A stretch of DNA of 34,345 nucleotides. Origin: SAR92 bacterium BACL16 MAG-120619-bin48. GTDB lineage: Bacteria; Pseudomonadota; Gammaproteobacteria; Pseudomonadales; Porticoccaceae. Made by a program: the position numbers and the translations under genes. Under the pieces are notes generated by a model. The model searched no databases. It had not been told where the DNA came from and worked only from the letters and a program-made list of their open reading frames with translations. Below, in pieces: positions 1 to 7,259 of this stretch (positions within the stretch are counted from its first letter, which is position 1; each line of letters begins with the position of its first letter). The DNA lies in contig LIDE01000011.1 in assembly GCA_001438605.1 (NCBI GenBank), positions 1 through 34,345 on the forward strand, read 5' to 3'.

Positions 1-1503
1 TTTGAAGCGTTAATGGTGAATATTCTGCTCTGCACGTTGTTTTCCATTTTCGGTAGCATGAACCGAGAGGAGAAGCTGTTTGCGCGGCTATGCATGGTCG
101 ATAACATTTACATACCCGCCAGAGTCGAGCTCGCCCAAGCCTCGGTGGCTGAGATGACGGAAAGCCTCCGCCGCGCCCTTGGTACAGAGGCAGATGTCGA
201 AATTGAACACGCGCTATCCGCCCTCGATCTGACCCATAGCGAAACTCGGCCTGCCGCTTTGCGAAAAATTCGCGACCATATCAACTCTTCCCTGAATATG
301 CGGCTCGGTATTTTGGCCACCTATCGGATCATGGAAAAGTGCATTCCCTTGACCACAACCAGCCACCAAGAACCTGACGATATTTATATGATTGAGTCGG
401 TGGTGGCGATCCACAGCGACAGGCTCACCGGTATTGCCAGTGAGTTAAATAAACTGCGCATTCACCACCGTGAAATTCTCGACAATCTTCCGATTGGCCT
501 TATTGCGATTGGACAGAGCGGCGCCATCCTCAAGTGGAACAGCACCATGGCCACCTACACTGGCATCGATGCTGAATCGGCCAGTGGCGTACTAGTGGGC
601 AGCCTGCCTGAACCGTGGGGGTCGCAGCTAAACCAATTTGCCAGTGGCGCAGAGCGCGCAATCGAAAATCTGCGTATTGATATCGACGGCGAGACACGCT
701 GGTTCAACCTGCAAAAGTCCGTCGATCAAGCCACCGATAACGATGCGATTATATTGATTGAGGACAACAGTAAATCGGTTCTGTTGACGCAAAACTACAT
801 CAACAACGAGCGTCTTGCCTCTGTTGGACGCCTAGCCGCTGGCGTAGCCCATGAGATCGGCAATCCAGTCACTGGCATTGCTTGTCTCGCGCAGAATTTG
901 CAGCATGAAACCGACGCCAGTGAAATTGAAAAATCTGCTGAATTGATTTTGTCGCAAACCAATCGCATCAATCTAATTGTGCAGTCACTGATCAATTTCT
1001 CCCGCGGCGACCGCAGCTACGAGAATGCCTTAGAGTTAGTGAATGTGCGGGAGATAGCCGAACAAGCCATTCAATTACTGCAACTGTCCAATCAACACGC
1101 CAGCCAACAATTTGTCTGTCATGTGAGTCCCGAGCTGGAAATTGTCAGCGATCGCCACCAGCTTGTGCAGGTATTTTTAAATCTGCTGAGCAATGCGCGA
1201 GATGCGTCTCCAGAACACAGCGAAGTCACTATCAGCGCAGAGCGCAGCGACAGCAGAATTACCATTATGGTGAGCGATGCCGGCACGGGCATCCCGGACG
1301 ATATCCAAGCGCGAATTTTCGAGCCCTTTGTCACATCGAAAGAGCCCGGGGATGGCACTGGCTTGGGGCTTTGGATTGTTTTTCATCTCGTAAAAGCGCT
1401 CGGTGGTGAAATCAACCTGTCCAGCCCTGCGGTAAACAGTGACCGCGGCACGACGGCGCGACTCCATTTTGCGGTTGTCGATCAGCACACGGCCCATCAG
1501 TGA
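1..1503 (+). CDS. cbrA: CbrA-like sensor histidine kinase, 3' part (5' end outside window)
   Basis: The reading frame is open to the first base of the window, so the ATG at 13 is not the true start; the gene begins further left. The first ~20 residues are hydrophobic and end in a basic/acidic turn, as at the end of the SLC5-type transporter domain that CbrA kinases carry at their N-terminus; this is inference because the rest is missing. Counting from the Met at 13, a PAS domain lies near residues 155-245, the phospho-acceptor His is residue 280 (motif AAGVAHEIGNP), the N-box is around FLNLLSNARDAS, and the ATP-binding boxes read DAGTGIPDD and GTGLGLWIV. CbrA in Pseudomonas senses the carbon/nitrogen state and phosphorylates CbrB. 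The next gene is an NtrC-type regulator and pcnB-folK follow, the known cbrAB context. Confidence 0.85.
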   Translation, partial: FEALMVNILLCTLFSIFGSMNREEKLFARLCMVDNIYIPARVELAQASVAEMTESLRRALGTEADVEIEHALSALDLTHSETRPAALRKIRDHINSSLNMRLGILATYRIMEKCIPLTTTSHQEPDDIYMIESVVAIHSDRLTGIASELNKLRIHHREILDNLPIGLIAIGQSGAILKWNSTMATYTGIDAESASGVLVGSLPEPWGSQLNQFASGAERAIENLRIDIDGETRWFNLQKSVDQATDNDAIILIEDNSKSVLLTQNYINNERLASVGRLAAGVAHEIGNPVTGIACLAQNLQHETDASEIEKSAELILSQTNRINLIVQSLINFSRGDRSYENALELVNVREIAEQAIQLLQLSNQHASQQFVCHVSPELEIVSDRHQLVQVFLNLLSNARDASPEHSEVTISAERSDSRITIMVSDAGTGIPDDIQARIFEPFVTSKEPGDGTGLGLWIVFHLVKALGGEINLSSPAVNSDRGTTARLHFAVVDQHTAHQ

Positions 1504-1585
1504 ACCCGGGAATTCGACGAGTGCCTTGTATCGCAGGGACTTCGGAGTAACAATAGCGTCCGCCTTTACAAATACCGCATATGCT

Positions 1586-2896
1586 ATGAGCAACTCGCCA
1601 ACAACACACCACATACTCATTGTTGAAGACGAAGAAATTATTCGTTCTTCGCTGCGCAAATTGCTTGAGCGCAACGGTTATAGTGTCAGCGATGCGGTGA
1701 GCATTAAAGCTGCCCGCGAGACGTTTGATTTTTCAATATTCTCGCTTGTTATTAGCGACCTGCGCCTACCAGGACAACCAGGGACAGATCTTATTCAGCT
1801 TGCCGAGCCGGTACCCGTGCTGATCATGACTAGCTATGCAAGCTTGCGTTCCGCCGTAGAGACCATGCGCCAAGGGGCCGTCGACTATATTTCAAAACCC
1901 TTTGATCACGACGAAATGCTGGCCGCGGTAGAGCGGATTGTCAGCAGCGATCGATCGTTATTATCAGCATTGCAAACTCAACCACACAATTTAGCGCTTG
2001 CAGGCACGAGCAGTGCGATTACAAAAGTTCAACACCTGATCTCAAAAGTAGCGAGCACAGACGCTGCCGTTATGATTATCGGTGAGACCGGCAGCGGTAA
2101 ATCATCTGTCGCCATGGCCATTCATCACGCCAGCCAGCGCTGCGAACAACCCTTTGTCACCGTCAATTGCGCCTCTCTCAACGAAAGCGAGTTAGCCGTG
2201 CTGGCTGAGCGCTGCAGCGCTGTAGGAACACTCTTTTTGCAGAACATTGGCGAGCTGCCATTACCCTTACAGCCACTGCTGTTGCGCGCGCTGGAAAGCT
2301 GTCAATGCCGCCTGATTAGCTCCGCTGACTCTCAGCTAGAAAAGCTCTTAGCGGCGCAGCTATTCCGCAAAGACCTCTACTACCGACTGACTGTTGTGAC
2401 TATACCCATGCCCTGCCTAGATCAGCGCCGCGAAGACATCCCGCTCCTCGCTGATCTTATTCTGCGCAACTGCAGTAGCAATGCAGGCCTCGATAGCGAT
2501 GCCATTGAGGCATTAAGCCACCACTCATGGCCGGGGAATCTATTGCAGCTGCGCAATACGCTGCAGCAGGCGGCTATTTTGGCAGAGCCAGACACTCCTT
2601 TAAGCGCAGCGCAGATTGGTATTGAAAGTGTCGCTGCATCTAAGGCTTCGATCGGCCCGCACTTTTCGCTTCGACCGAGCAATGAATCATTTGACGATGC
2701 ACCGGCGGGATTATCTCTTGAAGACTACTTCACTCGGTTTGTTCTTGAAAACCAAGAGAATATGAGTGAAACAGACCTCGCCAAAAAGCTCGGCATCAGT
2801 CGCAAAAGCCTGTGGGAACGGCGCAAAAAGCTGGGTATTGGCAGGAAAAAAGGCCACGACACGTCTGATAGAGCGTCGGCTACCGAAAAAAACTAA
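1586..2896 (+). CDS. cbrB: CbrB-like response regulator with degenerate AAA+ domain
   Basis: A 436-residue regulator, started at ATG 1586 because the receiver begins directly after it (HILIVEDEE); the longer open frame upstream overlaps the kinase. Receiver: acidic pair at 14-16, phospho-acceptor D58 (ISDLRLPG), T82 and K104. The central AAA+ domain keeps Walker A (GETGSGKS, 166-173) and the FRKDLYYRL and RREDIPLL blocks, but the Walker B position reads GTLFLQNIG, with Q219-N220 where D-E is usual. The segment between NCASLNESEL and GTLFL is only about ten residues, so the GAFTGA sigma54-contact loop is absent. The C-terminus (about 378-421) is a Fis-type helix-turn-helix (LAKKLGISRKSLWERRKKLG). 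Regulators of this family lacking GAFTGA (HupR, TyrR, Rhodobacter NtrC) act with sigma70, so this one probably does not activate sigma54. The frame is intact, so it is not a frameshifted gene. Symbol rests on synteny. Confidence 0.85.
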   Translation: MSNSPTTHHILIVEDEEIIRSSLRKLLERNGYSVSDAVSIKAARETFDFSIFSLVISDLRLPGQPGTDLIQLAEPVPVLIMTSYASLRSAVETMRQGAVDYISKPFDHDEMLAAVERIVSSDRSLLSALQTQPHNLALAGTSSAITKVQHLISKVASTDAAVMIIGETGSGKSSVAMAIHHASQRCEQPFVTVNCASLNESELAVLAERCSAVGTLFLQNIGELPLPLQPLLLRALESCQCRLISSADSQLEKLLAAQLFRKDLYYRLTVVTIPMPCLDQRREDIPLLADLILRNCSSNAGLDSDAIEALSHHSWPGNLLQLRNTLQQAAILAEPDTPLSAAQIGIESVAASKASIGPHFSLRPSNESFDDAPAGLSLEDYFTRFVLENQENMSETDLAKKLGISRKSLWERRKKLGIGRKKGHDTSDRASATEKN

Positions 2897-2919
2897 TCGT
2901 TATTTCTACGAATTAGCGC

Positions 2920-2947
2920 TTGAACAACCTAATTTTTCCGATACAAT
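2920..2947 (+). promoter_or_regulatory. Predicted sigma70 promoter of the crcZ-position RNA
   Basis: TTGAAC at 2920-2925 and TACAAT at 2942-2947 are separated by 16 nt. The predicted transcription start is near 2954, directly in front of the first hairpin of the RNA candidate. No sigma54 (GG-N10-GC) promoter was recognised in the gap. Confidence 0.55.
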
Positions 2948-2953
2948 CGAGCG

Positions 2954-3110
2954 CAAGAAGCCTTGGAGCTTCTGTAAAAATAATAACGAATAACAATAAT
3001 ATCTGGATGGATACAAGAAGGGTTCTACGTGGCTTAAAACAAGATTATCTTGAATTTAAGTACTCGTCTGGGAACCATTGAGGGGGGTCGTCTTCGGGCG
3101 CCCCTTATTT
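2954..3110 (+). ncRNA. Candidate CrcZ-like small RNA (about 155 nt)
   Basis: The gap between the CbrB-like gene and pcnB is where Pseudomonas encodes CrcZ, the RNA that sequesters Hfq/Crc and relieves catabolite repression. Directly visible elements, in order: a hairpin AGAAGC/GCTTCT at 2956-2973; an A-rich single-stranded stretch with three AANAANAA matches (2979-2986, 2989-2996, 2992-2999), the consensus of Hfq/Crc targets; a nested hairpin 3021-3076 (GGTTC/GAACC, ACG/CGT, CTTAAA/TTTAAG, CAAGA/TCTTG); and a GC-rich hairpin with UUCG loop at 3082-3106. A promoter sits just upstream. It is shorter than Pseudomonas CrcZ (about 400 nt), and no sequence similarity to it can be claimed here. Function is inferred from position and motifs; an unrelated Hfq-binding RNA is the main alternative. 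Confidence 0.55.
3082..3110 (+). terminator. UUCG-capped intrinsic terminator of the RNA candidate
   Basis: The stem runs from 3082 to 3106 with the loop TTCG at 3093-3096. It has about ten pairs, including GGGG/CCCC and CGTC/GGCG with one bulged T at 3088, followed by the weak T-rich run TTATTT. A UUCG loop on a GC stem is typical of RNA terminators. Confidence 0.55.
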
Positions 3111-3331
3111 ACTTTCAGCTTTGCCTTCTGCTTTACTTTCAACTTTGATGTCAGCTCTGCTGGCAGCCAAGACTTTCAACGTTTCACACCCCTTCTGCTG
3201 GTAGTTTCTGCTTCATTTTTTTATAAATAATTTAAACGCGTATAGTTTACTTTTTTATCTTAATTTCGCGTCGCTCTCGATCCTCTGTTAAACTCCGGCC
3301 ACATACAACAACTCTAATTGGCAATCACTTA
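3111..3331. other. Pyrimidine-rich pcnB leader region
   Basis: No gene is seen here. The plus strand is strikingly C/T-rich from about 3111 to 3222, with TTCTGCT-like words recurring near 3125, 3193 and 3206. An AT-rich block follows (3215-3262) containing TATAGT at 3241-3246, a possible -10 for pcnB without a clear -35. No strong Shine-Dalgarno precedes pcnB. Confidence 0.4.
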
Positions 3332-4690
3332 ATGCTGGAGCGCATAAGCAGATTTCTCAAAAAAAATCTCAAGTCTAAACCAGATGCAACGCACTACATC
3401 TTCGGCCCGAGCGAACACTCGCTTACCCCTGCGATGATCAATCGCAATGCCCGCAGTATTGTTGATGTTTTGCAGAAAGCAGGCTTTGAAGCCTATGTGG
3501 TGGGCGGATGCGTGCGCGACCTGCTTCTTGATCTAGAGCCGAAAGACTTCGATGTCGCCACCAGCGCGCGTCCTTGGGAAGTTAAATCGCTGTTTCGACG
3601 CTCGCGCATTATTGGCCGTCGCTTCCAAATCGTGCACGTTCAATTTGGCCGCGAAATTATCGAAGTCACCACGTTTCGCTCAAACGACGAAGAGAGCAGC
3701 AATAAAAACCATCGTCAGCAGACAGATAGCGGCATGTTGACCCGTGACAATGTTTTTGGATCCGTAATCGAAGATGCTTCACGCCGCGATCTCACGGTCA
3801 ATGCGCTTTATTACGACCCCAGCGACAACACCATCCACGATTTCACCCACGGACTGGATGATATAGACGACAGTATTATTCGCATCATTGGCGACCCAGC
3901 GACGCGCTTTCGCGAAGACCCCGTGCGCATGCTGCGCGTTGCGCGCTTTGCCGCCAAGCTCGGCTTTCAAATTGAGTCTGCCACCGCCACACCGATGCGC
4001 CACCGCGCCGCCGATTTGCGCCAGATATCAGCGCCGCGACTGTTCGACGAAACATTGAAATTATTTATGACTGGCAATGCCGTCGCCACTTTTCAACTGC
4101 TTCTTGAGCATAAGCTCTTTGACTATATTGTTCCGCAGCTGGCACCCATGCTGAACGATCAAAACGGCATACCGTTAAAGTTGATTACTCAAGCTTTTAC
4201 CAACACAGATATCCGCATTCAATCGGACCAGCGCGTCGCGCCAGCGTTTATTTATGCAGCCCTGCTCTGGCCGGTCGTGCAAAAACTGGCGAAAACTTAC
4301 GAGAAAAATGGCAACTCACCGCCCTACGCCCTAAGTAAAGCCGCGGGTGAAGTGACCGCCAGACAAATTGAGGTGACCGCAATACCGAAGCGTTTCACGA
4401 TTCCCATGCGAGAAATTTGGGATCTCCAGCAGCACATGCTGCGCCGCGGCGGCAATCGCGTTCAGCGTTTAATGGAACATCCCCGTTTCCGCGCCGCCTA
4501 TGATTTTGTGCTGCTCAGAGAACAGTCTGGTGAAAACCTCGATGGCTTGGGCGCTTGGTGGACAGCCTATCAGAGCGCTGATGAACAGTCTCAAGAGAAG
4601 ATGGCGGAAGAGACGTCGGCAACCAGCGGCAACTACAAGCGCTCGCGACGCCGGCGCAACAGCAAGCGCCAGACCACCGATTCAGAATAG
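3332..4690 (+). CDS. pcnB: Poly(A) polymerase I
   Basis: A 452-residue class II nucleotidyltransferase that adds 3' poly(A) tails to RNA and so promotes decay by exonucleases. The nucleotidyltransferase core shows GGCVRDLLL (58-66) and the metal-binding pair D72/D74 in DFDVAT. RRDLTVNALYYD and the EDPVRMLRVARFAAKLGF block identify the RNA-binding/head region shared with CCA-adding enzymes. The very basic C-terminal tail (KRSRRRRNSKR) is typical of bacterial PcnB and distinguishes it from CCA transferase. folK starts 2 nt after the stop codon, so the two are co-transcribed. The start ATG lacks a convincing ribosome-binding site but fits the family N-terminus. Confidence 0.95.
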   Translation: MLERISRFLKKNLKSKPDATHYIFGPSEHSLTPAMINRNARSIVDVLQKAGFEAYVVGGCVRDLLLDLEPKDFDVATSARPWEVKSLFRRSRIIGRRFQIVHVQFGREIIEVTTFRSNDEESSNKNHRQQTDSGMLTRDNVFGSVIEDASRRDLTVNALYYDPSDNTIHDFTHGLDDIDDSIIRIIGDPATRFREDPVRMLRVARFAAKLGFQIESATATPMRHRAADLRQISAPRLFDETLKLFMTGNAVATFQLLLEHKLFDYIVPQLAPMLNDQNGIPLKLITQAFTNTDIRIQSDQRVAPAFIYAALLWPVVQKLAKTYEKNGNSPPYALSKAAGEVTARQIEVTAIPKRFTIPMREIWDLQQHMLRRGGNRVQRLMEHPRFRAAYDFVLLREQSGENLDGLGAWWTAYQSADEQSQEKMAEETSATSGNYKRSRRRRNSKRQTTDSE

Positions 4691-4692
4691 CC

Positions 4693-5175
4693 ATGGCGAT
4701 CGCCTATATAGCACTCGGCAGTAACCTCGACGATCCGCAGCAACAACTCGACCGCGCACTCGCCAGCCTCGCAAACCATCCGAAAATAGCGCTGCTGGCC
4801 GTCTCCGCTCGCTATCAAACAGCGCCTATCGGCCCACAGCAACCAGATTTTATCAACGCCGCCGCGCAGCTGAGAACAACCTTGGAGCCAGAAGAGTTAC
4901 TCGATACGCTACAGGCCATTGAACAACAGCAAAATCGCATACGCACGGTGCACTGGGGACCGCGAACCTTAGACTTAGATATTCTGCTTTACGACAATCT
5001 GACACTGGATACAGCACGGCTCACGCTCCCACACCCGAGAATGCACGAACGCGCCTTCGTCTTGGTTCCCCTCTCAGATATTGCGGCAGATTTATCACTC
5101 CCAAATGGTCAAACCGTTCGACAACTGTTGGCAAACTGCTCACAGCAAGGTATTGTAAAAACCGATCGCGACTAA
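4693..5175 (+). CDS. folK: 6-hydroxymethyl-dihydropterin pyrophosphokinase
   Basis: 160 residues, the normal family length. It transfers pyrophosphate from ATP to 6-hydroxymethyl-7,8-dihydropterin in folate synthesis in the cytoplasm. IALGSNLDD at 6-14 is the N-terminal signature, and WGPRTLDLDILLYD at 88-101 carries the R and the D-x-D pair that bind ATP and Mg. It follows pcnB by 2 nt and precedes a nucleoside kinase gene by 38 nt, consistent with one transcription unit. Confidence 0.96.
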   Translation: MAIAYIALGSNLDDPQQQLDRALASLANHPKIALLAVSARYQTAPIGPQQPDFINAAAQLRTTLEPEELLDTLQAIEQQQNRIRTVHWGPRTLDLDILLYDNLTLDTARLTLPHPRMHERAFVLVPLSDIAADLSLPNGQTVRQLLANCSQQGIVKTDRD

Positions 5176-5213
5176 CCATTGAATTCCACTCAATTTTACT
5201 CAGGTGATAGCCA

Positions 5214-5918
5214 GTGACAGCGGAGACTACTGTGGGGCAAACTGTTCTAAGCGAATTTAATCTCGATCTGTCGACCGTCTCTATTCCCAAATATATCGCT
5301 ATCGAAGGCCCCATCGGCATTGGTAAAACCACCTTAGCAAAACGACTCGCCAGCTCATTTAATTACGACACCCTGCTCGAAGACGCGGAAGAAAACCCCT
5401 TTCTCGAGCGCTTTTATCAAGACCGGCGCAGCAATGCCCTGCCAACCCAATTGTTCTTTCTGTTTCAGCGCATTCGAAAACTCGAAGCACTGCGCCAAGG
5501 GGATATCTTTCAGCCGGTTCGCGTTTCCGACTTTCTTATTGATAAAGATCCTCTATTTGCCCGAATTACCTTAGATGACAACGAGTTTCGTCTGTATCAG
5601 GCAGTCTACGAGAAAATCATTACCGAGCTGCCAAAACCAGACCTCGTGGTCTACCTGCAGGCGCCGACAGAGACCCTCTATGAGCGAGTGCAAATGCGTG
5701 GTAACGCCATTGAGCGCGGCATCGAACACAGGTACTTGCAACAATTGAACGATGCCTACACCCAGTTTTTTTATTACTACGACGACACTCCGCTGCTTAT
5801 CGTCAACACCGCTGCCATAAACCTCGCCAGCGGCGATCGAGACTACCGCAACCTGGTTGACTATATGCTGCAAATTACCTCGGGACGGCACTACTACAAT
5901 CCGCAACCGATGCAGTAG
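5214..5918 (+). CDS. Deoxynucleoside kinase family protein
   Basis: 234 residues. GTG is taken as start because AGGTG at 5202-5206 lies 7 nt upstream. The P-loop GPIGIGKTT is at 32-40, followed by the family features EENPFLERFY, the DFLIDKDPLFA stretch, and a lid region with repeated Arg (YERVQMRGNAIERG). Members phosphorylate deoxynucleosides (dA, dG or dC) for nucleotide salvage; the substrate cannot be told from the sequence. It sits between folK and panB, where Pseudomonas has no gene, and probably belongs to the same operon. Confidence 0.85.
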   Translation: MTAETTVGQTVLSEFNLDLSTVSIPKYIAIEGPIGIGKTTLAKRLASSFNYDTLLEDAEENPFLERFYQDRRSNALPTQLFFLFQRIRKLEALRQGDIFQPVRVSDFLIDKDPLFARITLDDNEFRLYQAVYEKIITELPKPDLVVYLQAPTETLYERVQMRGNAIERGIEHRYLQQLNDAYTQFFYYYDDTPLLIVNTAAINLASGDRDYRNLVDYMLQITSGRHYYNPQPMQ

Positions 5919-5967
5919 AATAGAACCCTCAGCCCAAATACTCTTCAATTGAGGCGCAAATAAAAAC

Positions 5968-6756
5968 ATGAAACCAATAACAACCAGCAGCCTGATCAAC
6001 ATGAAGGCCAGTGGCGACAAATTCGCCGTTATCACCGCCTACGACTTTACCTTCGCAAAGCTGATTGAGAACGCAGGCATTGAAGTAGTCTTGGTCGGCG
6101 ACTCGCTGGGGAATGTTATTCAGGGGCGCGACAGCACGATTCCAGTCACAGTGGCGGATATGGTTTATCACACAGCCGCGGTCAAACGCGGCAACAGCAA
6201 CGCTCTTTTAATCGCCGATATGCCCTTTATGTCGTACGCAACAGAGACCCAAGCGCTAGAAAATGCCGCATTACTAATGCAAGCAGGCGCGCACATGGTC
6301 AAGCTCGAAGGCGGCGCATGGCTGGCTGAAACAGTCCGCCTACTCTGCGAGCGCGGCATCCCCGTCTGTGGCCATGTGGGCCTAACACCACAGTCGGTGC
6401 ACAAGCTGGGTGGCTACAAAGTTCAAGGGAAAGAGGAGCAAGCGGCCGCTCAGATGATTAGCGAAGCCAAGGCACTGGAGAAGGCCGGGGCGGAACTCAT
6501 CGTCGTCGAGTGCGTTCCCTCATCGCTGGGTCGCGCGCTCTCGCAAGCACTGACTATCCCCGTTATTGGTATTGGGGCTGGCCCTGACACCGACGCGCAA
6601 GTCTTAGTACTGCACGATATGCTCGGTATCTCTCAGCGCCTACCACGATTCTCGAAGAATTTTCTTGAAGACAACACATCCATTCAATCAGCTATTTCTG
6701 CCTACGGAGATGCAGTGCGCGCAGGGACATTCCCCGCGCCAGAGCACTGCTTTTAG
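5968..6756 (+). CDS. panB: 3-methyl-2-oxobutanoate hydroxymethyltransferase
   Basis: 262 residues, full length. It makes ketopantoate from alpha-ketoisovalerate and methylene-tetrahydrofolate, the first committed step to pantothenate and CoA, linking functionally to the folate gene upstream. [10 protein letters not shown] (41-50) contains the Mg-binding Asp; [13 protein letters not shown] and the VVECVPS block with the catalytic Glu are all present. panC, which usually follows panB, is not next to it; the next frame encodes a glutathione peroxidase. Confidence 0.96.
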   Translation: MKPITTSSLINMKASGDKFAVITAYDFTFAKLIENAGIEVVLVGDSLGNVIQGRDSTIPVTVADMVYHTAAVKRGNSNALLIADMPFMSYATETQALENAALLMQAGAHMVKLEGGAWLAETVRLLCERGIPVCGHVGLTPQSVHKLGGYKVQGKEEQAAAQMISEAKALEKAGAELIVVECVPSSLGRALSQALTIPVIGIGAGPDTDAQVLVLHDMLGISQRLPRFSKNFLEDNTSIQSAISAYGDAVRAGTFPAPEHCF

Positions 6757-6764
6757 TGATACCT

Positions 6765-7247
6765 ATGTCAACACAGTCCATCTATGACTTTAACTTGCTC
6801 GACAACAAAGGCGATGAGGTCTCTCTCAGCGATTACAAAGGGAAGGTGATTCTGATCGTCAACACCGCCAGCAAATGCGGATTTACCGACCAGTACAGCG
6901 GCATGCAAAGCCTCTATGACGAATTTAAAGAGCGCGGATTAGTTATACTCGCCTTGCCCTGCAACCAATTTGGCGGACAAGAACCCGGCTCCAACGCTGA
7001 AATTCAATCATTTTGCCAGCTCAACTACGGCTTGAGCTTTCCGGTTATGGGCAAGATTGACGTCAATGGTGCCAACCAACACGCCCTCTACAGCTATTTA
7101 AAAAGCCAAGCAGGCGGATTGTTTAACAGCAATATAAAGTGGAATTTCACCAAGTTTCTGGTCGACCGCAACGGCACCGTTGTCAAACGTTATGCCCCGA
7201 TCAAAAAGCCCAAAGATATTGCGGCGGATATTACAAAGTTACTGTAA
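6765..7247 (+). CDS. Glutathione peroxidase, two-Cys thioredoxin-dependent type
   Basis: 160 residues from ATG 6765, chosen over a GTG at 6756 that overlaps the panB stop. The peroxidatic residue is Cys, not selenocysteine: C38 in NTASKCGFTDQY. The Gln (Q68, CNQFGGQ) and the Trp-Asn pair (W126-N127, WNFTKFLVD) complete the catalytic tetrad. C84 in FCQLNYG matches the resolving Cys of yeast Orp1-type enzymes, so thioredoxin is the likely reductant (inference). It reduces peroxides in the cytoplasm. It lies 8 nt after panB in the same direction. Confidence 0.9.
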   Translation: MSTQSIYDFNLLDNKGDEVSLSDYKGKVILIVNTASKCGFTDQYSGMQSLYDEFKERGLVILALPCNQFGGQEPGSNAEIQSFCQLNYGLSFPVMGKIDVNGANQHALYSYLKSQAGGLFNSNIKWNFTKFLVDRNGTVVKRYAPIKKPKDIAADITKLL

Positions 7248-7259
7248 ACCGCCGCTGAC

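Noticed and set aside
2838-2854. Possible sigma54 promoter (TTGG ... GGC) near the end of the CbrB-like gene
   Set aside because: The GG and GC are 11 nt apart rather than 10, the flanking bases do not fit, and it lies inside the coding sequence.
1586-2896. Frameshift as the cause of the odd AAA+ domain
   Set aside because: The frame is continuous and resumes normal family sequence after the missing segment, so it is an in-frame loss.
2766-2993. 75-residue open frame running out of the CbrB-like gene
   Set aside because: It is an out-of-frame shadow whose end falls in the RNA candidate; the Asn run comes from the A-rich motifs.
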